DNA from: Coturnix japonica
Lineage: Eukaryota > Chordata > Aves > Galliformes > Phasianidae
DNA length: 64,000 nucleotides
Reading direction: 5' to 3'
NCBI RefSeq assembly: GCF_001577835.2
Contig: NC_029532.1
Span: 6,342,606 to 6,406,605, forward strand
The notes under the pieces are model-generated. The model was not told the DNA's origin. It saw only the letters and a program-made list of their open reading frames with translations, and made no database searches. A program made the translations under genes and the position numbers. Shown piece by piece: positions 43,999-56,400 of the stretch (positions within the stretch are counted from its first letter, which is position 1; every line of letters begins with the position of its first letter).

Positions 43999-44401
43999 AA
44001 CCCAACATGGACCTACAGGCTGAGCTCAGCGCTGAGCTCCTCATTGAGCACTACAGAGCAGCTCTTCCATCCATGGCTGAGGTTGGAAGCAGCACGGGGT
44101 GGGACCCATCCCATATAGGGCAGCGCCCTGCCGTGTTATGGACGGTGCCATAGTGGGGCTGCTATGAACACCCGGCCTCCCCCCGTCGAACTGGGCCGGG
44201 CCGGAAGCGCCTCCCCCTTTATAAGGGATCCATTAAAGGCGGAAGTGACGTTGGGTCGCGGTAGTACTGAAGCTGTACTCCTATTGGCTGTGTGATATCA
44301 CGTGCTTTTGGGTCAGCTGACCGCTGATTGGTCGCTGGGTAGAAAGGGGGCGGGACCGCGGCGGCACGGTTGGGATCGGGCCCGGTGTGTGAGGTGACGC
44401 C
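43999..44401 (+). promoter_or_regulatory. ENTR1 3' end and SNAPC4 promoter
   Basis: The only poly(A)-like signal after the ENTR1 stop is ATTAAA at 44232-44237, just 165 bp before the SNAPC4 start codon. The SNAPC4 promoter has two CCAAT boxes read as ATTGG (44283-44287, 44327-44331), an E-box CACGTG (44299-44304), a palindrome GGTCAGCTGACC (44311-44322), a GC box (44347-44354), and two ETS-like GGAAG sites near 44207 and 44241. No TATA box. Confidence 0.7.
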
Positions 44402-47400
44402 ATGTCGGATGGGGCCGACCTGGATGAGGAGCGGGACAGGATCCGCCGTGAGATCCAGGAGCTGGAGCGCAGCCTGCAGCTCAACGGGACCGGAGGGGAG
44501 GTGGCCGTGTCGGAATGCAGCCTCAGCTCGGGTACGGGGCCCTAAGTGGGGGGGGGGGGGGATATGGGGTTATATGGGGGATATGGGGACATATAGGGGG
44601 ATATGGGGGGATATGGGGGGATATTGGGGTCATATGGGGGGATATGGGGGGATATGGGGTCTTATAGGGGGATATGGGGTCCTATGGGGGGATATGGGGG
44701 TCATATGGGGGGATATAAAGGGAGGGGGGGCCCACCTCATGTCTGTGGGAGCTGGGAGGCTGTTCTTCTTACTATAAAGCAAAGAACAAGAGTGTCTGGT
44801 GGGCAACTAAACGTTATTAGCAGTAACAATACCCTAAAACCCCAAATAGTTGTGTATTAGATACCCTGCAGTGCTTTATTCTGCATGTTTTAATTGTAAA
44901 GCCCTTGGTTTGAAGCTTTTTCATTATCTAAGGTCACTTCCAACCCACACGAGACTATTACTATCATTCCCATTGATATCTTTGTGTTTTTGTGGTCCAA
45001 CAGACGATGCTGAAGGTGACAGCTCAGATGTCCCTGCAGAAATGGTAACTCCCTTTAATCTTTGTGTCTGCACAGTGAATGGAGCAGGGAGGAAGGGGGA
45101 ATCTCACATCGTTGTCAGGGAGTTTGGGGCAGCTGTTTGGTCTCCACAGTTAAAGTAGAGAATTGCTTCAATACAACAAATGAGGTGGGGATGAAGGGAT
45201 GGTTCTGAGCTGAGCACTTACCAGGCAGCGGGTCTCCAATGTAACTGGAAGCGTTCTGCAGTTTACCTGCAGTTGTACAGCTGGTGGCACCAGGATGGGT
45301 TTTACAAAGACTGGGAGTCAGATGTTGTGTCAGACAGCAGCTGAGCTGATGGGCAGGAGGGGGGGAGCTGGGCAGGGCTGGTAACCACCTTTGGGAGGGC
45401 TCAGAGCATCTAACAGGGAGGGAGTTTAGTGCATCCAGCTCTTCTGGAAATCACCTTTCAACACAATGCCAGTTGCTTTTAAAATCAAGCATTCCCTCTC
45501 ATGTAGCCTTAACCCCTATCTATAATGCCTTGTTTTCCTCAAGGAGGTGGAAAAAGAAGAGGACAGTAGTGATGATGATCTTGAAAGCAGCCTGCTGGAA
45601 GATCCGGAAACGTGTCTGCAGATGAACTACGTGTATCAGGAAGTTATCCAGGAAAAGATTGAGGAAGTCGAGCTTCTGATTGCACAAAACAAAGAGCAGC
45701 AGGTGAGCAGAACGGATGTAGAACAATCTGTGCTTTTCAGACTGAGCTTTTGCTTTCATCCTTTGCAGGTCAACCACAGTGAAACTTTGTAGGATGTTCT
45801 TAATGTATGAGAGGTACCAGTGCAGGGATCAGCTGCAGCAGTAGAGACCCTTATTTGCTGGTGTAGCATTCATCTTGCTTGTCTAGGAACAAGGATACAG
45901 TGGTTAATATATCAGTTCAAACCAGTGTCACTTGAATGCTGACCTTTGGCAGGGCTTATTTTTGTGCAGTTTCCATGATTTCCTATCCTCCAAAATGCTG
46001 TCACTAGAGTATAAGGTATTTAATGCTGTCACTAGAGTATATAGTATCTAATGCTGTCACTAGAGTATATAATACCTTATGCTTTAGCTTATTGTAGCGA
46101 GTCAGTGTGTTTATATATTTACATTTCTCATTGTACTGCACAACTATGTTAGGTTCCAATGTGATGTGCCTTTCATACATGCACTGAGGTGCAATGTGGT
46201 GCAGCGAGTGGTTTGAATGACTCATCAGCTGTTCATTGAAAGTAGAAAATTCAGAGGAGATGCCGTCATTTTGTATTTCTTCTATTGCAGAAAGAAATCT
46301 TGTGTGAGCTCGATGGCAGAAAAACAGCAAAGACAGGAGATGGTAGAAATTTACCATCAAACATATTTCTGGGCCATTTTATGAAGCCATACTTTAAGGA
46401 CAAGACAACAGGAATAGTAAGTGAAGAGACCTGGCTTACAGATTGATTTCTTATCAGTGATGTATTATAACCATAGTGCAGCTGTGTTCCATTCTCACTG
46501 TGAATGTCACTCTGGAGCTTACAGTCTCTTTTTTCCTCACACGTTGCTTGCTTGCCCTCTTTTAGAGGGTTTGTCCATCCTCTGTCTGGCTGTGACATCT
46601 GAGAGTTCCATAAAGGGGCTTTCCAGCCATGTGGCCATTAAATGTTCTTTATATTTCCAATGGAGTTTTGATTGTGCTGCTTCATTTCCACCATCCAATT
46701 CCACTTTGTTTGAAGTTCTGGTTGTCCTTAGGTTTGTTTTCTGATGTAAAGGTGACTGAGCAGCAGTTCTGGTCTGACAATCTGCATGTGTTTGAGTTTC
46801 AGTCTTTTTGGTAGCAGCTCATGATGGAGTTCCAAGGAGAATAAGCAAGTTTTCCATGTATTCCCATCTGTATTAGGGCCCTCCTTCCAATGAAGATGCC
46901 AAGGAAAAGGCAGCTCAGGGCATAAAATCCTTTGAACAACTGCTATCAACAAAATGTAAGTAGCTGTATGTGCTGTTTGGTGTTGTACGGGAAATGTAAC
47001 GTATACTATCACCTGTTCCCCCATATCTGTATTTAAACATCAATACTTACAGTACTTCATAGTTGAATTCACTGAAAGAATACTTCAAAGTAAATGGGGA
47101 TTTATGCATTTATTCACCGGGGGTTTAATTACTTCCTTCTTTCATTTGCGTTTGTTTTGGTGCATCATTCCACTTCTCCCTTGAGTGCTCCAAAACCAGA
47201 TGGGATCATGCAAAGGGAGCGCTCAGATTAGAGAAGAGATGCTTTGAGCTCTAGGGAGTCACATCCATCTGGGTGGTGGTTTCATTGAGGTTCTCTGGGG
47301 GTAAAACTGAGCAGAAGGCTGCAAGTTGTGCAGCTCAGACGTGACGTTGGTGGTTTAGATGGGCAACAGAATCAATTCACCTGGCTTCTTATAGGCCCTC

Positions 47401-50400
47401 TGCAGGATCTAATTGTGTAGGTAATGGAAATGAACTCTTCCTGAAGATGTGGGGGACGCTCTGGCAGTGGTTTTGCACTGACTAAACGCTTGATTGTTTG
47501 TGTTTTGCCTAGGGAAAAGCAAGGAGAAGGTGTTACTGCAGAAGTCAGTTGTAAGTGATCGCTTGCAGCGCCTGCTACAGCCCAAGCTACTAAAGTACGT
47601 ACTGTGCAATCTTATGAGAGCATTACAGCTGAAGTAAGGAGGGAAAATGAGTGGCAGCAAGTTCTCATGTTAATTAATTGCTATGTCAGTAAGGTTACAA
47701 AGCACAGCACAGATACTTTGTCACTGTTGGACCTGGGACGCCTGCATAGCAATCCCCAATCCCCTGTCCTGTGGGTGCCAGTGCAGAATGACACTGTTGT
47801 AGATAGCAGCATTTCCATTCTTTATTGATATCTGTATTTTGTGTATGTGATATTGAGGAGTCTAGGGCTTCAATGTTTTGACTATAAGCAAGAGGTTACA
47901 GCATTCAGGTTGCACTGCAAAAGCTTGGTGATTATTTTGCAGGTAACCAGCAAGGGAGGAGGTTTTGTATTGAAGATACTGTGGCATTTTATAGCCCTCT
48001 GTTTCCTCCTGCTCACACAGTGGTGTAACTTAAAACAGCCTCAGGGCTTGAAACTGAGATTGTGATATGTTGCAAGTGAGTCATAACAGTGTGTCCTTTG
48101 AGAGATGTATGTGCCTGTAGTTGGTGCAGACGTAATTTGTTGCTGTTGTAGCTATCACTGAATCTCTCTGTAAATACCAAAATGATTAATCTGAGACCTG
48201 TTCTGGGTCAGCTGTTTGCATTGAAGCAGCAAAATAAGATGAGTTTGCCGCGTGGGAGAACCTAGGAGGGCAGTCTTGTTTATTGTGGGCAATAAGCTGA
48301 AGGAAAGAACTATACTTGTGGGGAAGACTCTTTTGCCAGATGCCTTCTAATGCACCTCCTTCCCATCTAGTCTTATGAAATAATGTTGAAAATGTCTTTG
48401 AACAGGTTGAGTTACTCGAATCAGAAACTGGAAAATGTCAAGACTGAAATGGAGAAACAGATCTTGGAAAAGCAAATCAAAGAAGTGGAACGGGAAATAG
48501 AGGCAATTAAGTGAGAAATCTTTTTTATAAGTTCTTGATGAAATGCAGATCTGTTCTGGGAGGCTGACTTTGGTATTTCCCTCTTTCCTTGGGTGCTTCT
48601 GAGTGTGACATTTGGAGAAGATTTCATACAGGCCAACACAAATGAAGCTATGAAGTGCTATTACAGAGCTCTCATATCTGTAGCTGTTCACTAAGAGTCA
48701 TGCTTTGTGCATTCATATGGCAGCCAGGATAGAAATAGTGTTGGAATGGTTGTTGCTTTAGCATTGAGGGGATGGAGAGCTCAGAAAACGTTACTAATTC
48801 TGAGCTTTTGTGTGTTGATGCATCTGTAGTGATGCATTCTGATGCTGCGTTGAACTGCTTCACATTGCAGGGGGCAATTTTCCAATGGTACACTCATTAT
48901 ATTCAAGTAAATTTGCTTTAGTAAGTCCAGTAAGGAAGAAGCTTTGTTTGCAACTGAAGTTATCGTTGTTAAAGAGCCTAGTGCTTTGAAGTAGTAAGTT
49001 TTGGTGGAAGTTAATAGCAGGTGAGAGGAATAAGATGAAGAAAAAACAGGCTGAGAAAGTGACTGTTTAATTACCTGTTTAATGTGATGGTTTTTTCTTT
49101 GTGTCTTCTGCTCTAGTCAACTTCCAGAAAGCGACCTGTTAGGAGACAGATTTGATGAGCATGACTGGGAGAAGATTTCAAACGTTCATGTGAGTTGGGA
49201 GATGAGCTGTTGTATGTTACTTCTAACATCTGCCCCCATTCTCTTGAGAATTATCTGACCTGCTTTCATTTCCATCTGCTTATCCCTTCATACCCTTCTG
49301 TAAGTTGACTGTTGTGTGTTCTTGATAAGGTAAGCACATAAGCACTTCAAATTTGCTATCAGTAGTTAAATCTGATGATTTAATTCTGAACAAATTAGCA
49401 CCAAGACATGCATGGAACACAAACTGTATTACATGTAGCTTGGGCAAACATCTGGGCAGAAATGAATGCTGAATCAAGCTGAAATAGATTTTCTTCTGTC
49501 TCTTTTAGTTTGATGGACGGCGTAGTTCAGAAGAACTGAAGAAGTTTTGGCAAAACTGGGAGCATCCAAGCATCAATAAAAATGAATGGACGGATGAGGA
49601 AACGGAGAGACTGAAGGACATTGCAGCTAAACATGGTTATTTGGACTGGCAGGCTGTAGCCCAGGAATTGGGGGTAAGTCGTTTTGAGGCCAGGAACATG
49701 AGATGGAAAGTCAGGTAATTCTGATGGTACCTCATGTAAAGTTTTGGAAGCTAAAGCTAATATTAATTCACTGTTAATTAATGCCTTTGTGAGGAGTGTT
49801 CATGAACAGTACCAAAACGATTGGAACTTTGGCCCTCTTGCTTTTGTCCTCCTAAGGATCCAGCTATCTAAGCAGCTGTGTTTTCTTTCCATGAAGACAA
49901 ACAGGACAGCTTTTCAGTGCTTGCAGAAATACCAAACCTATAACAAAGACTTGAAAAGGAAAGAATGGACCAGAAATGAAGATAAGATGCTTTTAGAGCT
50001 TGTTCAAGAGATGAGAGTTGGAAGCCATATCCCATACAAGAAAAGTAAGTAACCTACAAAGGGAATTGTTTTCCATTCACATGTGATGGTTTCTTGATTT
50101 CCAGGTTTATGTGTGTTAATGCTTGTATGTGCTGGAACACCTGGCCTGCTCTGCTTGAAGGAATTACTGATGTATTTGCTACTAGTGTTTCCATTTCCAT
50201 GATAGTAAGTGAAGAAATAGTGCTTGCAGCAGAGTTTACAATATGCTTTTCCGTTTCTAGTTGCTTATTACATGGAAGGAAGAGATTCTGCCCAGCTGAT
50301 TTATCGATGGACAAAGAGTGTGGATCCCAGTTTGAAGAAAGGGCCCTGGACACCAGAGGAGGATGCTGTGAGTTCTGCTCTGTAATTCCCTAGAACAATG

Positions 50401-53400
50401 GGGTGTGGGAGGTTAGATTTGCAGTGTTGCATGGTTATGTGCATGTGAGCACTTTAATGTCACACAGAGGAGCGTAAAATGCACTGAGGTTGGCAGTTTA
50501 TAGGTCGGGAGGTTTCAGCTCTCAAACACCTTTGAACTGAGGCTTATAATGCTGTGGAAACATACAGAGCTGCTTCTGTTTCAGGCTGTCTAGAGCTATT
50601 ACTGACAAAGGGTTTTGACTCTTCCTTTCTGTGATTAACCCAGATGCTGTTGGCTGCAGTTGAGAAGTATGGAGAGCGTGACTGGTATAAAATTAGGACA
50701 GAAGTGCCAGGGAGAAGTGATGCTCAGTGCAGTGACCGGTAAGTACAGCGCATGGAACAGCTCTGCCTTCAGGCCTATTATCCAGAGCCAGGGTGCTACT
50801 CCTTTTACATATGTTTGCTTTGCTTACAACAGTGTCATCTGTCTGGGATGGCTGTCATCAATGTGATTATGGTCTAAATACAATCTCTGCTGATCTCTGA
50901 AGGTGGACTCTAAGCAAAGCCTTCGTTGTTTCCACCTGACTTTCCTCTGTAGTTAGAGAAGGTGGAGCTGACATTGGAGTCCAGCAGGGAGAGCAGTGCC
51001 TGTGGTGCATCATTCCCTTGGTGTAGCTGCTGGTGGTGTAGCACATGTTGGAAGGGCCGTTGTTCTAAGCAGAGCAAAGGGATCCTGAGTTGTGAGTGAG
51101 CACATATATGGAGAAAAGGTGGCCATTTGTGTATGGGCTGCTGCACAAACAGCCTGGTCAGTCGCTTCCTGCAGCTGACACTGGTGTTGTTAGAGGTGCT
51201 GAGCCATGTTCAGCACTGAACCCAGCTTCAGGAGACCAAATGCAGCATGTTCTGGTTTCAGTGATCCATTTTACAACTGCTTATTGTAGTTTTTAACCAC
51301 GTAGCCTGATATTTCTGTGAACACAGAGATTGCAACTGTGCTGTGTTACAGAAATAGCAATGGGTGCCTTGGAAAAGGGGAAGATCTGATAAGACTGCTG
51401 GTTGTGTTCAGCCTCAGATTATGCAGCACTGATCAGTACCATATAAATGAAGTGAAATGTTCCTTACTTTAATGTTCTTTGTTTGAAGGTACTTAAAAGC
51501 ATTGCACCGTGATGTAAAGAAAGGCAAATGGAGTTTAAAGGAAGAGGAACAACTAATTGATCTGGTGCAGAAACACGGCCTGGGTGAGTCTTCCTGTGGC
51601 TTAATTTTTAGCTTAGAAAAGTATTATTTGCTAATGAATTCTTTGAATTTCTTCCTCTTTTATTTTTAGCAGCGTCAGGCTCTGCTTCATGCTGATGGTT
51701 TTGAGCTTCCTTATGTGGAACAGCCTTGGTAGTTCACTTATGAAGGAGTTGGATAGCAAAGGGCTGCATGGCCATGTTGCTCACAGCTCCACAGTGCTCA
51801 CACAGTCTGTGAAAGAGTTCTCTTACTTTCATCCAATACTATTTTTCAGCATTAGGCTTTAACCTTTTAGCTTCCATCTGAGTGAGCTATTACTGCTGGG
51901 GATGTAATGCTGCCAGGGTTTTGGTCATTTTAGTTTCTGACATTGGCTTGAGTGTATGGCAGAGCAAAGCCTAAAGAAATCTTTGCTAAATCAAAGGTGA
52001 GGATTAGGATTTTATCATCCATTCGTATACATTTCCCTCTATAAAAGTCAGTTACTGTAAATGTGTATGGTGTTCTGCCCTGAAAAGGAAATCTCCTTTC
52101 CCACCCCCTACTCTTTTACACTCTGAATTTCACAGCATTCCTCTCTTTGTGTATGATGGGCTTATCGGGGTGGGTGAACAGTTCTCCTGCTGGATCTTCT
52201 TAGGTGCAATCTAAAGCAAGACAGGCACTTTCCCCATCTCATTAACAACTCTAAAGTAGCAGAAGGTTCGTTAGGCTGAGAACTACTCCAAACCTTTCTA
52301 GAGATGAAGCTCTCTTATGTAACTGTCACACTTGCACTGCCTCCATCAGACTGTATCACCTTTGCTTATGGATTGTGGTGCTACTGAAGCACAGTATCTT
52401 GTTCAAGTGTTTTCATGAACATGTATATATGTAAGCTCTACAATGTTACAGTAAAGTGTAAATCAGATATTTCCTAATATGAGGTGTCTTAGATTCCATG
52501 GGAGGGTACAGCATTGCAACTGTATCCTTGTATCAGATCTATCAACTGAATCAGATGCTGGTCTGAGGAAATCAGTCACACTATTTGAGGAGGTGCAGCT
52601 TTTCTCTGAGTAACATCAGGGAGGCTTCATGCGATTTGAACAGATCTGAAAAAGTAAAATCTGACCTCCACTCCAACAATAGGTAATATTGTAATAATAG
52701 GTAAACCCATCTAAGCAACCTTTGTGGAAGAGAAATGCTGTGCCTGCAGTTTGTTACATCAATAGGTTGCTCTACTCTTCTTCCCTTTTAGGTCACTGGA
52801 GTAAAATAGCTTCTGAGTTGCCACATCGGACTCGTTCCCAGTGCCTGAGCAAATGGAAAATCATGATTGGGTCGAAGGTATTGTACAGAACCTTCCTGTA
52901 TCACAGTCCCATCTCTAACCTGAAAGTTAAATCCTATGAAATCAGTGCCACAATTGCCCTTGATTTCACACAATACTTTGTCATGGATGTTTGTGGTCTA
53001 ATTAGTGTTAAAGCAGCCTTTTTTTCCCTGAAGGAATAAAGTTAAAAGTGTTATATATTTGNTGTTATACATAACTTCCTTATTGACTTGAAAGACCTTG
53101 AAGGATGTTATATAAGCATATACTTGCATTTTCTTGTATGTACCTCTGGAGTTGCCAGTTGTGATACAAGTTACTCCATAAAGCCTGGCTGCTTCGGACC
53201 ACCTTAAAATTACTGTTGTGGTTCCATTGGCGAAGCACGAGCAGATGCTGCTGCACCATCCATTTTGAAACCACTTTTCTCTGGTAGCATACAGCCGCAC
53301 AAGACTCTTTAACTTACTGCTCTGAGATATTTTGCAAGTCAAGGGTTAGTGCTGGCTGCAGCTTATCTGTGCTTTTTTTTTTTGTTGTTGTTTAAAAAGA

Positions 53401-56400
53401 AACGGTCCAGGTCAGTGAAACGCCAAGATACAGATGAGAGTTCCAGCTGTTCAGAGAGCAGCAGTGAAGATGTAGAACTGGACTTATCAGACACTTCTGA
53501 GGAAGAAAAGTCCAGTAAGGAGGAATGTGCCTTTCCCAGCATTGATCTGTGGATCCCAACGCAGACTGATGTGCCGGAGTCGTGCCAAAGAAGGCACCAA
53601 ACTTCATCTCCTTTCTCCTTTGGGAGTGTTGGTGCGAGGACCAGCAGCAGTAAAATTCCACATGCAAGGCATGAAGGAGGTGAAGGAGTTACTAATAAAG
53701 CAACAGAACTGAGCACCATCCTGAGGGGCATGGCACGTCCCCATTCAACAGACATCACTGTGAAGAACCCCACAGAAGAAATTAACAAGGTGAGTCCTGG
53801 GTTTCTCAATCTGTTTTGGATGGAATTTAGGCTTAGATTAGAAACTTCCAGGAAGAGCATTTGGTGCCGTTAACAGAGCAGTTGCTGAGATAAGCAGATG
53901 ATGATTTTTCACTCCTGTGCTGCTTTCTCACTGTACCATTGGGGGGAGCTGTTGGAAACTGAGCTGTGTGAATTAACACAAATTCCTGGTGCTGCTCCTC
54001 CCTGCCGTCTAATACCTCAAAAAGAACTACTTCCCTACCCACGGTGTCACCAAGACAAAACCTTTTCCATATCTTCATCAAGCAGGATTGGCTGCTGAAA
54101 TAACTCCCTTTCCTCTGATGGCCAGAGTGTGTAGATAATCCCAGTAATGGGACTGGTGAGAGCTTTTGTGAATAGCATCAGCACGAGTGACTTTCTATGG
54201 CACGCTTTCCCTTACATCTTCCCTTGTGATTTCTTTTTAAGGCTTCCAGGTGTGGGAAGCAAGTGCTGCGGGTTTCCCTGGAGGATGTGAGAAGAGTGTT
54301 GAGAGAAAACACGTGCTTTCAGAGGAAACTTGTAAGTGCCTCTTTTGTCTCATCTGCTTTAGTGGGATGGGTGCTGCCAAACTGTATTTAAGGCAAGTAA
54401 ACATGGAGTCATAAGTCTTATTTTACTGTAGTCCAGAGAGGAATAGATCATAGGGCAATTATGGAAACAAATGGGGACTAACCCTCTTAATTGGAACTCT
54501 AATGATGTGTTTGTTCACGTGCAGCAATCAAAGCTAATAAAATCTTCTGCCACTATAACAAAGACGTCTGAGGCTGGTGCATCTTCTGCTGAGAAGCACC
54601 GGGGGCTGTGGAACAGCGTGGGGAAAACTCGTCAAGAGAGAGCACGATGGAGAAAAATGAACCTTGACAGAAGACTCCTGATGGCGGTCACACCTTGGGT
54701 GGGTGATGTGCTGCTGCCTTGCACCTGGCGAACTGGGAAGATGAATTTTGATCATACAAAAGGTAGTGGTAACCTATCAGAGATGGTACTCCTTTGTGTC
54801 CCTGTTTTCTGGCTTATTTCAAGTGATTATTCAGCTGATTTTTTGATGCTGGGCCTTTTTTTTTTCTAGCTTATTCTATCCAACAGAAGCTCAAGTCGGT
54901 CAGTCTCTCCAGCACTCCCCTGTTCACGCTTTTCATTCAGGTAGGCTTTTTTGTCTTAATGGCATTACCCTCTTTACAGGAGCGGTAATCTTTATACTTG
55001 ATGCTTAAAAACAAATACAAATCTTTCATTTAAATTAACCTAATTACTAGATTAATCTGTTCTCTTTGCTTGCATATTATATTTAGTAAACCCTGCATCT
55101 ATTCGAATGCTGTCACAGTTTTCTGCAAGTGTGAATTTGTACCCAGAGTCTTTCATGTGAAGCCTCTCCCATCTGCCTTGTCGTGTTGCTGGCTCTACCA
55201 ACACATTCTTTTTCTGAACCAGGTTGTAATGAAATGCTTATCTTGCAGCTCTTTCGGATTGACACCAATGGCTGCATGAAGATCATTCGGGAGAGAAAGG
55301 CCGATGCGGTGAGGCCTCAGCAGGTAACGCACACCAACTATTTCTGAGCTCTTCCCACTGGAGTCTTGACTAAAATAGAGACTTTTTGATGACTGTGGCG
55401 CGTTGGTATTGTTTGTGTGTTACCAGTTGATTTGGGATCAGAAGCACAATAAAGTGCTGCCTGTGTGGCCATTTGCATGGGATACTGATAGGTGATGCTT
55501 GGTCTGTGCTGTTCTAATGATCATTATATGTCTCAAGTGTAATTTAATATATACATATATATATATATTTTTTTTTGCAGGCTTCCCAAAGCTCGGAGTC
55601 ATCTTCAGGTACCTACCAGAGCATTTGTTTCTATGATGCACGGGAACCTTCACTTAATTCATCATCATTAGATTAATAACCAACTGAACTGAAGGAGAAC
55701 TTTGAAATGAGATACACTGCCTTGCTGCTTTCTGGTAGCTCTTGGATCTTTCAGTTATGGGCTTAATACATTAACCTTGGTAATGACTGGCAGCGATACT
55801 GAAGTGCTGTGGGCTCGCTGTTGTTGTGCCTGCCTGATGGTCTGTAGGCTGTACTGTTAGACGTCCCTCAAGCAGTGCACTCATTTACAACACACTGTTG
55901 TAAGAACTCCCACAGTCAGGATGGTTTTTTTTTACTTCCTATGCAGGGTAATTGATAGCTACAAAATAACATCTGAAATCTTTCTTCCTTTTTGAAGACT
56001 TGTTTTTCTTCCTCCTTATTCACCTTATAGGCAATACATCGCAGCCTGCTCCCAACAAACGGACAGCTCTTCCAGCTCTCCCATCTCTTCCAGCTCCTCT
56101 AGCCCAAGCTCAAAGGCAGAAGCCTAAAACTGTCTCAGAACTGCTGAGAGAGAAGCGGCAGTTAGAGAAGCAGCTAAGAGAGAAAGCTATGCTGCAGACA
56201 AAAGTCTTCGTTGCCCCACAGGTGATGCTTTCAGGGCCTTTGATAATCCAGCACCCACCACAGCAAATGAGTCCTGCACAAGTGGGGAGCAAACCTGGAG
56301 CGGTTGGCTCTATGGACAGCCAAGTACAACGTGTGCCAGCTCCCCCATTGGCATTTACTTCTGTTGCAGGTTCTGCTTCTACCCCTGTTGTGCTTGGAAA

